64,000 nucleotides of DNA from Aequorivita aurantiaca (GCF_030410135.1 NZ_JAUGQQ010000001.1:667084-731083); one strand, 5' to 3'. Shown: positions 52,974-62,465, counted from the stretch's first letter. Notes: generated by a model from the letters alone, not told the origin. Program-made: numbers and translations.

Positions 52974-54143
52974 ATGAAAAAAACCAAAACCATATTCATC
53001 CTTCTCACAATAGCCATACTATTTGTGGCTTCTATGTATTGGCTCTATTCAAAGAACATGCAAGATCCTGTGGTCTATCAAACAGAGAAACCTGTGGTAG
53101 GCTCTATTGTTAAAAAAACCGTGGCCACGGGAAGCATTGTCCCGAAGGAAGAAGTGCTAATCAAACCTAATATTTCAGGAATCATTGATGAAATTTTTGT
53201 GGTTGCAGGCCAGGTGGTAAAGGCGGGTGACCTTATTGCTAAAGTGAAAGTGGTCCCCAATGTATCCTCTCTCAATAGCGCAAAAAGCAACATTAACAGC
53301 GTGCGGACTCAAGTGGAAACCGCCCGGCTTGCTTTCGAAAATCAAAAAAGTATTTATCAGAGGCAAAAGGCACTTTTCGAAAAAGGGGTAATTTCTGCCA
53401 ATGAATTTGATACGGCCCAATTAGCGTTCGACCAGGCCCAACAGCGCCTTAAACAGGAGCAAGTTGGCCTGACCGCCGCCAATCAAAACTACGATATCGT
53501 TAGAACCGGCACAACCAGCGGAATGGGCGCAGCGGCAAATACTGAAATTCGGGCCACCGTTTCGGGAATGGTGCTGGACGTTCCCGTGAAAACGGGCAAC
53601 CAAGTCATAGAGGCCAATAATTTTAACGACGGTACAACCATCGCTACCTTGGCAGATGTTGATAAAATGATTTTTGAAGGAAAAGTGGACGAAAGCGAAG
53701 TTGGAAAAATAAAGGAAGGCCTTCCGTTACAAATTACAGTGGGCGCCATTTCCGACAGAACTTTTGATGCCGAACTGGATTATATTGCCCCAAAGGGCGT
53801 GGATGAAAATGGCGCAATCCAATTCGAGATAAAAGGAACGATGAAAAATTTGGACACTACCAAAACCTTCATCCGCGCGGGCTTGAGCGCAAACGCATCC
53901 ATAATTCTGGCAAAGGCCGATAATGTGCTTACCATTAAAGAAGCCCTTGTCCAATACGATCAAAACACGCAAAAACCTTTTGTTGAGGTATTGGTTGGAG
54001 ACCAACAGTTCGAAAAAAGGGAAATAACCTTGGGTGTAAGTGATGGAATTGACGTGGAAGTAAAATCCGGGGTTTCCGAAACCGATAACATTAAAGTGTG
54101 GAACCAACTTAAACCAGCACCGGCAGCAGGCGGCAGAAAATAA
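52974..54143 (+). CDS. Periplasmic adaptor protein 1 (MacA/RND-type HlyD family)
   Basis: The protein has 389 residues with an N-terminal membrane anchor (IFILLTIAILFVASMYWL). A split lipoyl domain (VLIKPNISGIIDEIFVVAGQVVKAGD and TEIRATVSGMVLDVPVKTG) brackets an alpha-helical hairpin (about 100-175), then beta-barrel and membrane-proximal domains. Such adaptors bridge the inner-membrane transporter to TolC. It shares the operon with the two permeases. A promoter-like motif follows it, so TolC may also be made separately. Confidence 0.92.
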   Translation: MKKTKTIFILLTIAILFVASMYWLYSKNMQDPVVYQTEKPVVGSIVKKTVATGSIVPKEEVLIKPNISGIIDEIFVVAGQVVKAGDLIAKVKVVPNVSSLNSAKSNINSVRTQVETARLAFENQKSIYQRQKALFEKGVISANEFDTAQLAFDQAQQRLKQEQVGLTAANQNYDIVRTGTTSGMGAAANTEIRATVSGMVLDVPVKTGNQVIEANNFNDGTTIATLADVDKMIFEGKVDESEVGKIKEGLPLQITVGAISDRTFDAELDYIAPKGVDENGAIQFEIKGTMKNLDTTKTFIRAGLSANASIILAKADNVLTIKEALVQYDQNTQKPFVEVLVGDQQFEKREITLGVSDGIDVEVKSGVSETDNIKVWNQLKPAPAAGGRK

Positions 54144-54163
54144 ATTTTACCCGAACTTTATGA

Positions 54164-54171
54164 TATCTTTG
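54164..54171 (+). promoter_or_regulatory. Putative -7 element ahead of tolC-like gene
   Basis: TATCTTTG matches TAnnTTTG and lies in the 143-base gap between the first adaptor and the TolC-like gene. It gives a leader of about 110 bases. No matching -33 element is present. Confidence 0.4.
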
Positions 54172-54286
54172 TTTCCGCTGTGGAAGAAAGATTTCAACCA
54201 ATTATTAGATCAAACCAATCAAATCAATATTTAAATTTTGTAACGCAATCGCAATACAAAAGACATATTTCGCAACAATAAAACTT

Positions 54287-55618
54287 ATGAAGAAGATAGC
54301 AATCCCTTTCTTTTTTTTGATTCTTTCCGTTTCCATTTCAGCCCAAACCAAGCAATGGACTCTGAACGAATGTGTTGAACATGCACTTATAAACAACATT
54401 TCAGTAAAACAGAGCGAACTTGAGTTGGAATTTACTGAAGCAGAAAAGCTGGAGGCCTTGGGCAATTTTCTGCCGTCAATAAATGCCAATATGAGTGCCT
54501 CGAAAAATACAGGTTTAAGCCTAAACCCTACCAACAATCAATTGGAGAATACCACCTTTGGCTCTGCTTCCGGAGCAGTAAACGTTGGATACACCCTATT
54601 TGATGGTCTTCGAAACGTACGCCAGTTGCAACGGGCAAAGCTTTCTGAACTTTCCGCACAATATCGTTTGGACAAAATGAAAGATGACATTGCCCTGGCG
54701 GTGGCAAATTCATATTTACAAGTTTTGCTGAACAAGGCAAACCTAAAAGTAGCAAGATCGCAAAATATCGTAACGCTGGAACAATTTGACAGAACGAATA
54801 ATCTTGTGGACGCGGGCGTGCTTCCAAGAGGTGATCTTTTAGAAATAAAAGCAACCGATGCCAACGAAAAACAACGAATTGCCGTAGCCGAAAATACCGT
54901 TCGGATTTCCTTAATTAGTCTCGCGCAATTATTGTTGATAAAGGATTATGCCAATTTCGATATTGCCGATGAAGAATATAAAATAATTGACGGAGGCATT
55001 GCAGATAAAGATGTTGCTGAAATTATTGAAAGTGCCAAACAAACCCGTGCAGAAGTTAGAATTGCACAAAAGGAGGTTGAACTTGCCCAAAAAGATTTGC
55101 AGATTGCCCGCGGTGCCTACTTTCCCACGCTTTCGGCATTTTTCGGTTACAATACCCGCTATGCCGATAATGATCCGCTTCAAAAGGATTTTGTGGAGCA
55201 GTTATATCTAAACGATGGGATTGGTTACGGTCTGCAACTGAATGTTCCCATTTTTAACGGCTTTTCCGTAAAGGGAAATGTAATGAGAAATAAAATAAAT
55301 TTAAAAAATACCGAATACCAATTGGAGCAAGCCGAACTGGATTTGGAATCAAATGTATATCAAGCCTATGTGGATGCCAACGGTGCGTTGAAAGCTTATG
55401 AGGCGGCCACCGTAGCGTTGGAATCGCAGGAACTTGCATATCAATATGCAAAGGATCGGTACGATGTTGGCCTCACCAATGCCTTCGACTTTAGCCAATC
55501 AAAATTGCGTTTTGACAATGCGAGAATTGAGGAAAACAGGACAAAATTTGAATATATTTTTAAACTGAAAGTTTTGGAACTTTACTTTGGCGTGGCCCCA
55601 AGCGAATTAAAATTTTAA
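54287..55618 (+). CDS. TolC-family outer-membrane efflux protein
   Basis: The protein has 443 residues with a signal peptide ending near ISAQ. It carries two repeats of the outer-membrane efflux protein domain; helical segments such as WTLNECVEHALINNISVKQSE open the first and the second begins with EIIESAKQTRAEVRIAQKEVE. A periplasmic and outer-membrane channel is expected. It is followed by a second adaptor gene after only 2 bases. Confidence 0.94.
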   Translation: MKKIAIPFFFLILSVSISAQTKQWTLNECVEHALINNISVKQSELELEFTEAEKLEALGNFLPSINANMSASKNTGLSLNPTNNQLENTTFGSASGAVNVGYTLFDGLRNVRQLQRAKLSELSAQYRLDKMKDDIALAVANSYLQVLLNKANLKVARSQNIVTLEQFDRTNNLVDAGVLPRGDLLEIKATDANEKQRIAVAENTVRISLISLAQLLLIKDYANFDIADEEYKIIDGGIADKDVAEIIESAKQTRAEVRIAQKEVELAQKDLQIARGAYFPTLSAFFGYNTRYADNDPLQKDFVEQLYLNDGIGYGLQLNVPIFNGFSVKGNVMRNKINLKNTEYQLEQAELDLESNVYQAYVDANGALKAYEAATVALESQELAYQYAKDRYDVGLTNAFDFSQSKLRFDNARIEENRTKFEYIFKLKVLELYFGVAPSELKF

Positions 55619-55620
55619 CT

Positions 55621-56898
55621 ATGAAGAAAAAAACTATTATTTGGTTGTCGGTTGCAGTTGCCCTTCTTATTGTTTTACTTCTAGTTGGGAAAAAACAAGG
55701 TTGGTTTGGAAAATCCGGTGATTACAAAGAAGTGGAAATCACTAAAATTGAACCAATAAATATTACCGAAACCGTTGCCGCAACTGGGAAAATCCAGCCC
55801 GAAGTTGAAGTGGCGCTATCTTCGGAAGTTTCCGGCGAAATTATAGAACTTCCCGTTAAGGAAGGTCAAACTGTTGAAAAGGGGCAGCTCTTGGTTAAAA
55901 TCAATCCAGATTTGATTCAAGCAGCCGTCAGTCAGTCCCAAGCTGGACTTCAAAATGTTCGAGCCCAATTGTCGCAAGCCCAAGCCAGTGAAAAGAATGC
56001 GAAGCTAAATTATGATCGTAATAAATCGCTTTTTGAAAAAGGAGTGATTTCCAAAGCGGAATGGGACAGATCTGTGGCTGATTATGACATGGCCCAAGCA
56101 AATTCCAAAGCAGCATTTTACAATGTGCAAAGTGCTGCGGCAAACGTAAAGCAATCTGTGGACAACCTTTCCCGAACAAGCATTTATGCGCCAATGAGCG
56201 GAACCATTTCCAAACTTTCCGTTGAGTTGGGCGAAAGGGTAGTGGGGACCGCCCAAATGGCCGGTACTGAAATTGTGCGCGTTGCCAACCTTCAAAAAAT
56301 GGAAGTTGAAGTGGATGTTAATGAAAACGATATTGTAAAAGTGGCCGTTGGCGATTCCACAATTGTAGAGGTTGATGCATACTTAAAACGGGAATTCAAG
56401 GGTGTGGTTACTGCCATTGCCAACAGTGCAGAAAGCGCGTTGACCGCGGACCAAGTCACCAATTTTAAAGTGAAGGTTAGCATTCTGCCGGAATCCTACA
56501 ATGATCTTACCGAGGGCAAACCGGAAAGTTTTTCGCCGTTTCGCCCGGGTATGACTGCTACCGTAGACATTATTACCAACCAAAAAAATAACGTTATCGG
56601 CGTTCCCATCAGTGCCATTGTTATAAAAACAGATACTACCGATTCCAAAAAACCAACTGTGGGGGAAGTGAATCCGAACGCGGAAAAATTTGAGGCCGTG
56701 TATGTAATGAATGGCGAAGAAGCAAAACTGCGTGTAGTGAAAACGGGTATCCAAGACGATTCAAACATTGAGATTCTCTCTGGCTTAAAGGAAGGTGAAA
56801 CAGTAATCACCGGTCCTTACAACACCGTTACCAAACTTCTGAAACAAGGCGATAAGGTTCAGGTTACAGCTCCCGAAAAGGATAAAAAGAAAAAATAA
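55621..56898 (+). CDS. Periplasmic adaptor protein 2 (MacA/RND-type HlyD family)
   Basis: The protein has 425 residues with an anchor helix (TIIWLSVAVALLIVLLLVG). The adaptor elements are as in adaptor 1: VALSSEVSGEIIELPVKEGQTV, an alpha-hairpin of about 80 residues and SIYAPMSGTISKLSVELGE. The C-terminus ends in a Lys-rich tail. It is a separate adaptor from the one before TolC; its stop codon overlaps the tsaB start (TAATG). The operon therefore has one ATPase, two permeases, two adaptors and one TolC. Confidence 0.92.
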   Translation: MKKKTIIWLSVAVALLIVLLLVGKKQGWFGKSGDYKEVEITKIEPINITETVAATGKIQPEVEVALSSEVSGEIIELPVKEGQTVEKGQLLVKINPDLIQAAVSQSQAGLQNVRAQLSQAQASEKNAKLNYDRNKSLFEKGVISKAEWDRSVADYDMAQANSKAAFYNVQSAAANVKQSVDNLSRTSIYAPMSGTISKLSVELGERVVGTAQMAGTEIVRVANLQKMEVEVDVNENDIVKVAVGDSTIVEVDAYLKREFKGVVTAIANSAESALTADQVTNFKVKVSILPESYNDLTEGKPESFSPFRPGMTATVDIITNQKNNVIGVPISAIVIKTDTTDSKKPTVGEVNPNAEKFEAVYVMNGEEAKLRVVKTGIQDDSNIEILSGLKEGETVITGPYNTVTKLLKQGDKVQVTAPEKDKKKK

Positions 56899-57557
56899 TG
56901 GCTATTATTTTATGTCTTGAAACAGCAACCGTAAACTGTTCCGTGGCCCTTGCCGTCAACGGGGAGATAAAAGCAATTCGTGAAGAGAATGACCAGAAAT
57001 TCTCACATGCGGAAAAACTGCACGTTTTTATTGATGAGGTTTTAAAAGAAGCGAAAATTGCAAAAGCCGGTCTGGATGCTATTGCCGTTAGTAAAGGTCC
57101 GGGTTCCTACACTGGCCTGCGTATCGGCGTTTCTGCGGCTAAGGGCCTATGTTTTGCATTGGACATTCCTTTAATATCCACCTTTACATTGGAAGTTTTG
57201 GCGCAACAAGTGAATCCAAAAGATGGATTTATTATTCCACTGCTCGATGCGCGAAGAATGGAAGTATATTCAGCAGTTTTCAATGCTGAAAAAAAACAAA
57301 TAAGAGAAACTCGGGCAGAAATTCTGAACGAAAATTCCTTTAGCGAATTTTTAAAAGCAGGGAATACGGTTTTTCTGGGCGATGGCGCCGATAAGCTGGA
57401 AGCTATTTGCAATAGTGAAAACGCACGCTTTCACCAACGCTCTTTTCCCTCAGCAGCTGATATGGCCCAATTGGCGGAAGCCAAATATAAAATAAGCGAC
57501 ACCGAAGATGTCGCTTATTTTGAACCTTATTATTTAAAGGAATTTATGCTGGGTTAA
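56898..57557 (+). CDS. tsaB: tRNA threonylcarbamoyladenosine biosynthesis protein TsaB
   Basis: The protein has 219 residues. It begins with the ASKHA-fold motif ILCLETATVNCSVAL and has the family motif AVSKGPGSYTGLRIGVSAAKGL (about 60-80). TsaB forms a complex with TsaD and TsaE that makes the t6A modification at tRNA position 37. Its start overlaps the adaptor stop by one base. The end of the coding sequence, EDVAYFEPYYLKEF, is encoded partly by a perfect inverted repeat (57490-57520). Confidence 0.95.
   Translation: MAIILCLETATVNCSVALAVNGEIKAIREENDQKFSHAEKLHVFIDEVLKEAKIAKAGLDAIAVSKGPGSYTGLRIGVSAAKGLCFALDIPLISTFTLEVLAQQVNPKDGFIIPLLDARRMEVYSAVFNAEKKQIRETRAEILNENSFSEFLKAGNTVFLGDGADKLEAICNSENARFHQRSFPSAADMAQLAEAKYKISDTEDVAYFEPYYLKEFMLG
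57490..57520. terminator. Hairpin with terminator features inside the 3' end of tsaB
   Basis: AAATAAGCGACA (57490-57501) and TGTCGCTTATTT (57509-57520) are perfectly complementary across a 7-base loop. A run rich in T follows on each strand (TTATTTTG on plus, TTATTTTATATTTGG on minus). It lies 37 bases before the tsaB stop and 47 bases past the stop of the convergent gene, so it could terminate both genes. Confidence 0.6.
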
Positions 57558-57566
57558 TCCAGTTTC

Positions 57567-58280
57567 TTATAATAGGGAATCGAAATAGGAAACTAATGCT
57601 ATCATATCCGCTTCCTTATCAATATCAATGTTATTTTTCTTTATGTACGATTTAATTTCATCACTCTTCTTATCCATCATTTTAAGCACTTTGGATTTGC
57701 TGCTGGGCATTTCCAAAAATGTACCGTTGTGTACTAAATAATAGGTGGTAGTTTTAACGAAGGAAGGGGGTAAATCTCGTTCATAGCTTGTTTTAGCCTT
57801 TTGAGGTTCCCTGAATATGGCCGTTGTTTTCTTGTACAGGTCATACGTTTGTCCGTCGATCAGCACATTGAAATATCCGCCTTTTTCGTTGCTTCCTTCA
57901 AAGGGCACAAAGTGAAAAAGATCATTTCCCATTTTTACGAATATGTTTGGATCCTGCACAAGTGCGCTGTAGTTTTCATCAAAATTGTTTTTCTTTATTT
58001 CAATTTCGTCGGCAAAAGCATTATAACGCATTGGCACATTATCTTTTATCAACTTGTCCACTTGATAAATATTCCCGGAAATGAAATTCGGGTTTAGGTA
58101 TGCTTCATCCTTTATAACGTTAAATTCTGCTTCGGTTAAACCAAATGCCAGCGACTTTTGGTTAAGGTCAATGGTGCGGGAGTACATATCATAATGACTG
58201 TTTCCTGCATAACTTCCCGCTTGTGAAAAAGCCGAAATGCCCGCAGTAATACAAAGTACGGTGATTACTATTTTTTTCAT
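57567..58280 (-). CDS. Secreted protein of unknown function
   Basis: The protein has 237 residues and a signal peptide (KKIVITVLCITAGISAFSQ). No recognisable domain is seen. The mature part is hydrophilic with a long middle (FDENYSALVQDPNIF; GGYFNVLIDGQTYDLYKKTTAIFRE) and a Lys/Asp-rich C-terminal helix that resembles SFVKTTTYYLVHNGTF followed by KKSDEIKSYIKKNNIDI. It has no cysteines after the signal and no heme or zinc motif. It is 51 bases after mscS and 10 bases before tsaB, with which it is convergent. Confidence 0.7.
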   Translation of the reverse strand: MKKIVITVLCITAGISAFSQAGSYAGNSHYDMYSRTIDLNQKSLAFGLTEAEFNVIKDEAYLNPNFISGNIYQVDKLIKDNVPMRYNAFADEIEIKKNNFDENYSALVQDPNIFVKMGNDLFHFVPFEGSNEKGGYFNVLIDGQTYDLYKKTTAIFREPQKAKTSYERDLPPSFVKTTTYYLVHNGTFLEMPSSKSKVLKMMDKKSDEIKSYIKKNNIDIDKEADMIALVSYFDSLL

Positions 58281-58331
58281 GATAACTGTTTTTTATTAAT
58301 AATTCCAGTGAATATTTCCACAAATTAAGCA

Positions 58332-59177
58332 TTATTTTTTTAATGTTTCCAAATTAAAATGATGCACATCGCGTTGTGGGTATGGAATTGTGATTCCGGC
58401 AGCTTCCAATCTTGCTTTACTTTCTTCTAAAATATACCAACGTAGCTCCCAAAAATCCTCGTTTTTCGCCCAATACCGCAAGGTTAAATTTACGGAACTG
58501 TCACCCAATTCCGCTACTGCAACCATAGGCAATTTATCTTCAATTTTTAAAACAGTTTCCTGCTCCATCACCAAGCTTAGAAGTATTTCTTTTGCTTGCT
58601 TTATGTTGTCATCATATCCAATACCTATGGTCAGACTTTCCCGTCGAATTCCTTCTACGGTATAATTGATAATATTTTCATTGCTCAGTTTACCGTTTGG
58701 CAAAATGGCAAGCTGGTTGCCGAAAGTGGTGAGCTTTGTGTTGAAAATACTGATTTCCTTTACTGTCCCGTCCACACCTTGGGCGCTGATAAAGTCGCCC
58801 ACACGAAAGGGTTTCAATAATAGAATAAGAATCCCTCCGGCAAAATTGGCAAGCGAGCCCTGAAGTGCCAAACCAATGGCAAGTCCGGCGGCACCAATGA
58901 TGGCGACCAATGAAGCCGATTCAACACCCAATTGTGTAATTACCAAAACGAAGAGAATTATTTTAAGCCCCCAATTGATTAGGGTTGCGATGAAATTTTC
59001 CAAGGCGGGATCGTATTCCTTTCTATCGAAAAACTTGTTAATAAAACTATTGAGGAGTTTTATAAGCCAAAAACCTACTAAAAGCATCAGCGCAGCGCCG
59101 ATAAGGTTTGGCAAAAAGTCAATTAGTTTTTTTCCGTATTCTTCAATGTAGATATCCCAATCTTTAAATTTTTCCAT
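58332..59177 (-). CDS. Small-conductance mechanosensitive channel, MscS family
   Basis: The protein has 281 residues with three transmembrane helices and the MscS pore helix motif GLALQGSLANFAGGILILL, then GNQLAILPNGKLSNENIINYT in the beta domain and an alpha/beta tail. It opens under membrane tension to release solutes on osmotic downshift. It starts 5 bases after the DUF255 stop on the minus strand, so the two are in one operon. Confidence 0.95.
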   Translation of the reverse strand: MEKFKDWDIYIEEYGKKLIDFLPNLIGAALMLLVGFWLIKLLNSFINKFFDRKEYDPALENFIATLINWGLKIILFVLVITQLGVESASLVAIIGAAGLAIGLALQGSLANFAGGILILLLKPFRVGDFISAQGVDGTVKEISIFNTKLTTFGNQLAILPNGKLSNENIINYTVEGIRRESLTIGIGYDDNIKQAKEILLSLVMEQETVLKIEDKLPMVAVAELGDSSVNLTLRYWAKNEDFWELRWYILEESKARLEAAGITIPYPQRDVHHFNLETLKK

Positions 59178-59182
59178 AAATT

Positions 59183-61297
59183 TTATTCGTTTTTGTTTAT
59201 TGATTCAATTGCAATTTTAGAGTCGTGAACCGGGAGTTGGCAAGTGTTGTTCTTGCAAACATATATATAGGTTTCTTTCGGTGAATATCGATTTTTGAAT
59301 AGTGGGCCGTTGTTGGCCGTTATGCTTCCGGCAATAATTTTATTGGGAAGATACACTTGGTTCAGTTCCTTTATTTTTTCCGGGGCCATTTCGCCTATTA
59401 CTACTATTTCGTAAAAACTGCTCTGGAAATTCAGCAACAAATCCATCCAATTTGAAAAGCCGCTGGGGTACTGTTCCATTTCGGGCAGAACATTTTTCAG
59501 CATTTGACGGGAAATTTCCTCAAATTCCTTTTCTTCCAGATATTTAGAAAGCTGAAAAAGATTTTTCGCCATAACAGAGTTTGACGCCGGAATCACATTG
59601 TCCCTATATTCAAAATTTCGAATGACGATGGCCAGATCTTGTTTGGAAGTAAAGTAGAACATCATTTTTTCATCGTCAAAAAAATTGGCCATTGCATAAT
59701 CCGTCATTTTCTTTGAAAGGTCCAGCCAATTGTGATCCATCGTTACTTGATAAAGGGCGATATAGGCTTCAACGGTAAAGGCATAATCTTCCAAGAATCC
59801 ATTTATGCTGCTCTTCCCATTTTTATAATTATGGAAAAGGGCACCATTTTTTTGAAGTTGATTTTCCGAAATGAATTGGGCATTTTTTAAGGCCGCCGCT
59901 AAATATTTTTCGTCATTGAAGGTTTTGTACGCATCAATATAGCCTTTCAACATAAGGGCGTTCCACGAGGTAAGCGTTTTGTCATCCAACCGCGGTTTTG
60001 ATCTTTTATTCCGGTGGGCAAGTAGGGTGATTTTCCAATTTTTCTTTTTTTGCTGAAATGCTTCGGAGGTAATTTTGAATTCATTTTGAATGGCTTCATC
60101 CGACCTTTTGCGAATCAGCACATAATTGTCCTTTTCCCATTTTCCATAGTCGTTAAGGTTATAATATTCCTTAAAAATTTCAAAGTCATTTTGCAACAAT
60201 TTCTGTAACTCTTCTGAATTATATACATAAAAAGCGCCCTCCTCAAGATTACCTGTTTCATCTTTGCTATCTGCATCCAAAGAGGAATAAAAACCGCCAT
60301 TTTCGTGTGTCAATTCCCGTGAAATAAAATTCAGTGTCTCTTCTACCACTTCTTTGTATAACTCTTTTTGGGTTACCAAATAGGCATTGCTGTAAAGACT
60401 CACAAGTTGGGCATTGTCGTATAGCATTTTTTCAAAATGCGGCACATGCCATTTTTCATCAGTGCTATAGCGCGCAAACCCGCCGCCCATTTGGTCATAC
60501 AGTCCGCCATACGCCATTTTGTCCAAAGTTAGGGTTACGTAATTCAATAGTTCGATATCATTTTTTTCGACAGCTTGGCGCAAAAGAAATTCCAGATTGT
60601 TTGGCATCATAAATTTCGGGGCGCCTTTATATCCGCCGTATTCCGAGTCAAAGTTCTGTGACAAATTCTTCAAAATTCCCGAAATTTGAACCGTTGTAAA
60701 ATCTATGTCCTGCATGTTCAAATGTATTAGATCCATACTTTTGAGACCTGCTTCCAAACGGTTGGCATAGGCTATCAATTTTTCGGGTTCATTGTTATAA
60801 ATTTCGTGGATTTGTTCTAATGCATTTATCCAATCATTCTTTCTGAAATAGGTGCCGCCCCACACCGGTCTTCCGTCGGGTAGCGTAACTACATTTAAGG
60901 GCCAGCCCGCGCTCCCCTTCATTAATTGAACGGCATTAATGTAGGTTTGGTCCACGTCCGGCCGTTCCTCCCGATCCACTTTAACCGATATAAAATTTTT
61001 GTTCATTACCGCGGCAACAGTACTATCCTCAAAACTTTCGTGCTCCATCACGTGGCACCAATGGCAGGCGGCGTAGCCAATACTTATAATTATAAGCTTT
61101 TTCTCATTTTTTGCCTGCTTTAATGCGGCATCGCCATAGGGTTTCCAATGCACGGGATTGTGCGCATGTTGCAGCAGATAAGGACTGGATTCGTGAATTA
61201 AATCATTGGTATGGGGATGTGTTTCCAAGGGCTCTTTTTTTGAGGAATTGCAACTAAAAAATAAGAATAATGCCAAAAAGGCAAGCAGCATTCGCAT
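59183..61297 (-). CDS. Thioredoxin-domain DUF255 (YyaL/SSP411-like) lipoprotein
   Basis: The start at 61297 gives about 704 residues (another start 6 bases in is equally possible); the frame further up overlaps the promoter. A lipobox FFSC (Cys16) implies an envelope lipoprotein. The N-terminal thioredoxin-like part has [15 protein letters not shown] and a CHWC motif (78-81), the DUF255 hallmark. From about 200 the protein has the glycosidase-like (alpha/alpha)6 repeats with [13 protein letters not shown] and [20 protein letters not shown]. The substrate is unknown. It heads the minus-strand operon with mscS. Confidence 0.88.
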   Translation of the reverse strand: MRMLLAFLALFLFFSCNSSKKEPLETHPHTNDLIHESSPYLLQHAHNPVHWKPYGDAALKQAKNEKKLIIISIGYAACHWCHVMEHESFEDSTVAAVMNKNFISVKVDREERPDVDQTYINAVQLMKGSAGWPLNVVTLPDGRPVWGGTYFRKNDWINALEQIHEIYNNEPEKLIAYANRLEAGLKSMDLIHLNMQDIDFTTVQISGILKNLSQNFDSEYGGYKGAPKFMMPNNLEFLLRQAVEKNDIELLNYVTLTLDKMAYGGLYDQMGGGFARYSTDEKWHVPHFEKMLYDNAQLVSLYSNAYLVTQKELYKEVVEETLNFISRELTHENGGFYSSLDADSKDETGNLEEGAFYVYNSEELQKLLQNDFEIFKEYYNLNDYGKWEKDNYVLIRKRSDEAIQNEFKITSEAFQQKKKNWKITLLAHRNKRSKPRLDDKTLTSWNALMLKGYIDAYKTFNDEKYLAAALKNAQFISENQLQKNGALFHNYKNGKSSINGFLEDYAFTVEAYIALYQVTMDHNWLDLSKKMTDYAMANFFDDEKMMFYFTSKQDLAIVIRNFEYRDNVIPASNSVMAKNLFQLSKYLEEKEFEEISRQMLKNVLPEMEQYPSGFSNWMDLLLNFQSSFYEIVVIGEMAPEKIKELNQVYLPNKIIAGSITANNGPLFKNRYSPKETYIYVCKNNTCQLPVHDSKIAIESINKNE

Positions 61298-61315
61298 CTT
61301 GTGAATTTTGTAAAA

Positions 61316-61323
61316 CAAAAATA
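61316..61323 (-). promoter_or_regulatory. Putative -7 element of the DUF255-mscS operon
   Basis: On the minus strand this is TATTTTTG, matching TAnnTTTG, with a leader of about 14 bases before 61297. Its upstream edge overlaps the palindrome at 61322-61347, so that repeat lies just upstream of the promoter core. Confidence 0.5.
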
Positions 61324-61347
61324 CGCTTTTGAATTTTCAAAAGCGTA
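61322..61347. repeat. 26-base palindrome between the Nfu gene and the DUF255 gene
   Basis: TACGCTTTTGAA (61322-61333) and TTCAAAAGCGTA (61336-61347) are perfectly complementary with a TT gap. Read on the minus strand it is followed by a T-rich tract (TATTTTTGTTTT), so it may terminate the Nfu transcript. It also touches the -7 motif of the next gene, so it could be an operator or a terminator merged with a promoter. Confidence 0.55.
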
Positions 61348-61469
61348 CTTCAAAAATTCACCATTTGGTTATTTAAATTGAAATCAAAATACAATTATTC
61401 AAAATCATTTGTTTGAAAATTAAGTTAAAAACCATCCCTTATTCCTTAAAATAATAATTGATGAAGCTC

Positions 61470-62390
61470 TTACCCATTGATGGCAACAACCTGATTTATT
61501 TGTCCGTGGAGCATTTCCTTCAACATGGTTTCAATACCATTTTTAAGTGTGATGGTTGAAGATGGACAACCGCTGCAAGCTCCCTGTAGTACAACTTTTA
61601 CAGTTTTGGTATCCGCGCTGTAAGAGTCAAAAAGAATATTGCCTCCATCGCTCGCTACGGCAGGTTTCACGTATTCGTCAAGTATTGCGATTATTTCCTT
61701 TTCAATGGCGGTATGGGGTTTTGCTTTTGTTTCCGGTGAATTTTTATCCAATGAAACATTTGAGGTAGTAGCGTTTATTTCTGGCATGTCTTCCGCAAAG
61801 ACTGGGTTTCCCTCCTGAAGAAATTGTTGGATAAATTCGCGCATTTCCATTGAAATTTCTTGCCAATCCGCCCAATTATGAATCATAATAGATATAAAAT
61901 TGCCGCTGATAAAAACCTCCTTTACGAATGGAAAATTGAAAAGATTCTTTGCCAATGGCGAAATGGCCGCATCCTCAGCTTGTTTGAATTCAAAATTACC
62001 GGAAGCTAATGTTTTGTTGGCAATAAATTTCATGACCGACGGGTTTGGAGTACTTTCGGCATAAATGCTGCTCGGTGTTTTTTTGGCTGCGTTTGGTAGG
62101 GAAATCACGGCTTTACCACTGTTTAAATAGTCCGCAATAGATTCTGCTACTTCCTCTTGCACATCCTTCCATTCCACAATATCATATTTTTCAATAGCCA
62201 CAAAATTCTGTGAGATATAAACTGTTTTTACAAAGGGAAGATAAAAAAGTTGTTGGGCCAGTGGACTGCTTTTTGCCTCGTCAATATTGCCAAATTCATG
62301 GCTCGTAGAGCGAGTTAACAAAGAATTAGCAATAAATTTAACAATATTTTGGTTGCTCGTTTGCGAAATAGCTATGTTAAATTGGGACAT
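61470..62390 (-). CDS. Nfu-type Fe-S scaffold with two N-terminal Nfu_N domains
   Basis: The protein has 306 residues. The Nfu_N-like domain occurs twice, at about 11-95 (NQNIVKFIANSLL, PFVKTVYISQNFVAI) and 113-198 (NPSVMKFIANKTL, PFVKEVFISGNFISI). The C-terminal NifU-like domain has ACSGCPSST with the two cysteines C272 and C275 that hold the bridging cluster. Single Nfu_N is the normal form, so this is a domain duplication. The protein carries or delivers Fe-S clusters in the cytoplasm. It is on its own and diverges from the large secreted protein gene at 62466. Confidence 0.92.
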   Translation of the reverse strand: MSQFNIAISQTSNQNIVKFIANSLLTRSTSHEFGNIDEAKSSPLAQQLFYLPFVKTVYISQNFVAIEKYDIVEWKDVQEEVAESIADYLNSGKAVISLPNAAKKTPSSIYAESTPNPSVMKFIANKTLASGNFEFKQAEDAAISPLAKNLFNFPFVKEVFISGNFISIMIHNWADWQEISMEMREFIQQFLQEGNPVFAEDMPEINATTSNVSLDKNSPETKAKPHTAIEKEIIAILDEYVKPAVASDGGNILFDSYSADTKTVKVVLQGACSGCPSSTITLKNGIETMLKEMLHGQINQVVAING

Positions 62391-62438
62391 TTCCTAGTTT
62401 TTTTTGCGAAATTATAAAAAGAAAAACAATGTATTCAA

Positions 62439-62446
62439 TATATTTG
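62439..62446 (+). promoter_or_regulatory. Putative -7 element of the large secreted protein gene
   Basis: TATATTTG matches TAnnTTTG, 19 bases before the start at 62466. It implies a leader of about 14 bases. No TTG -33 element is found at 19-21 bases. Confidence 0.5.
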
Positions 62447-62465
62447 GCATCTTAACAGCTGAATT

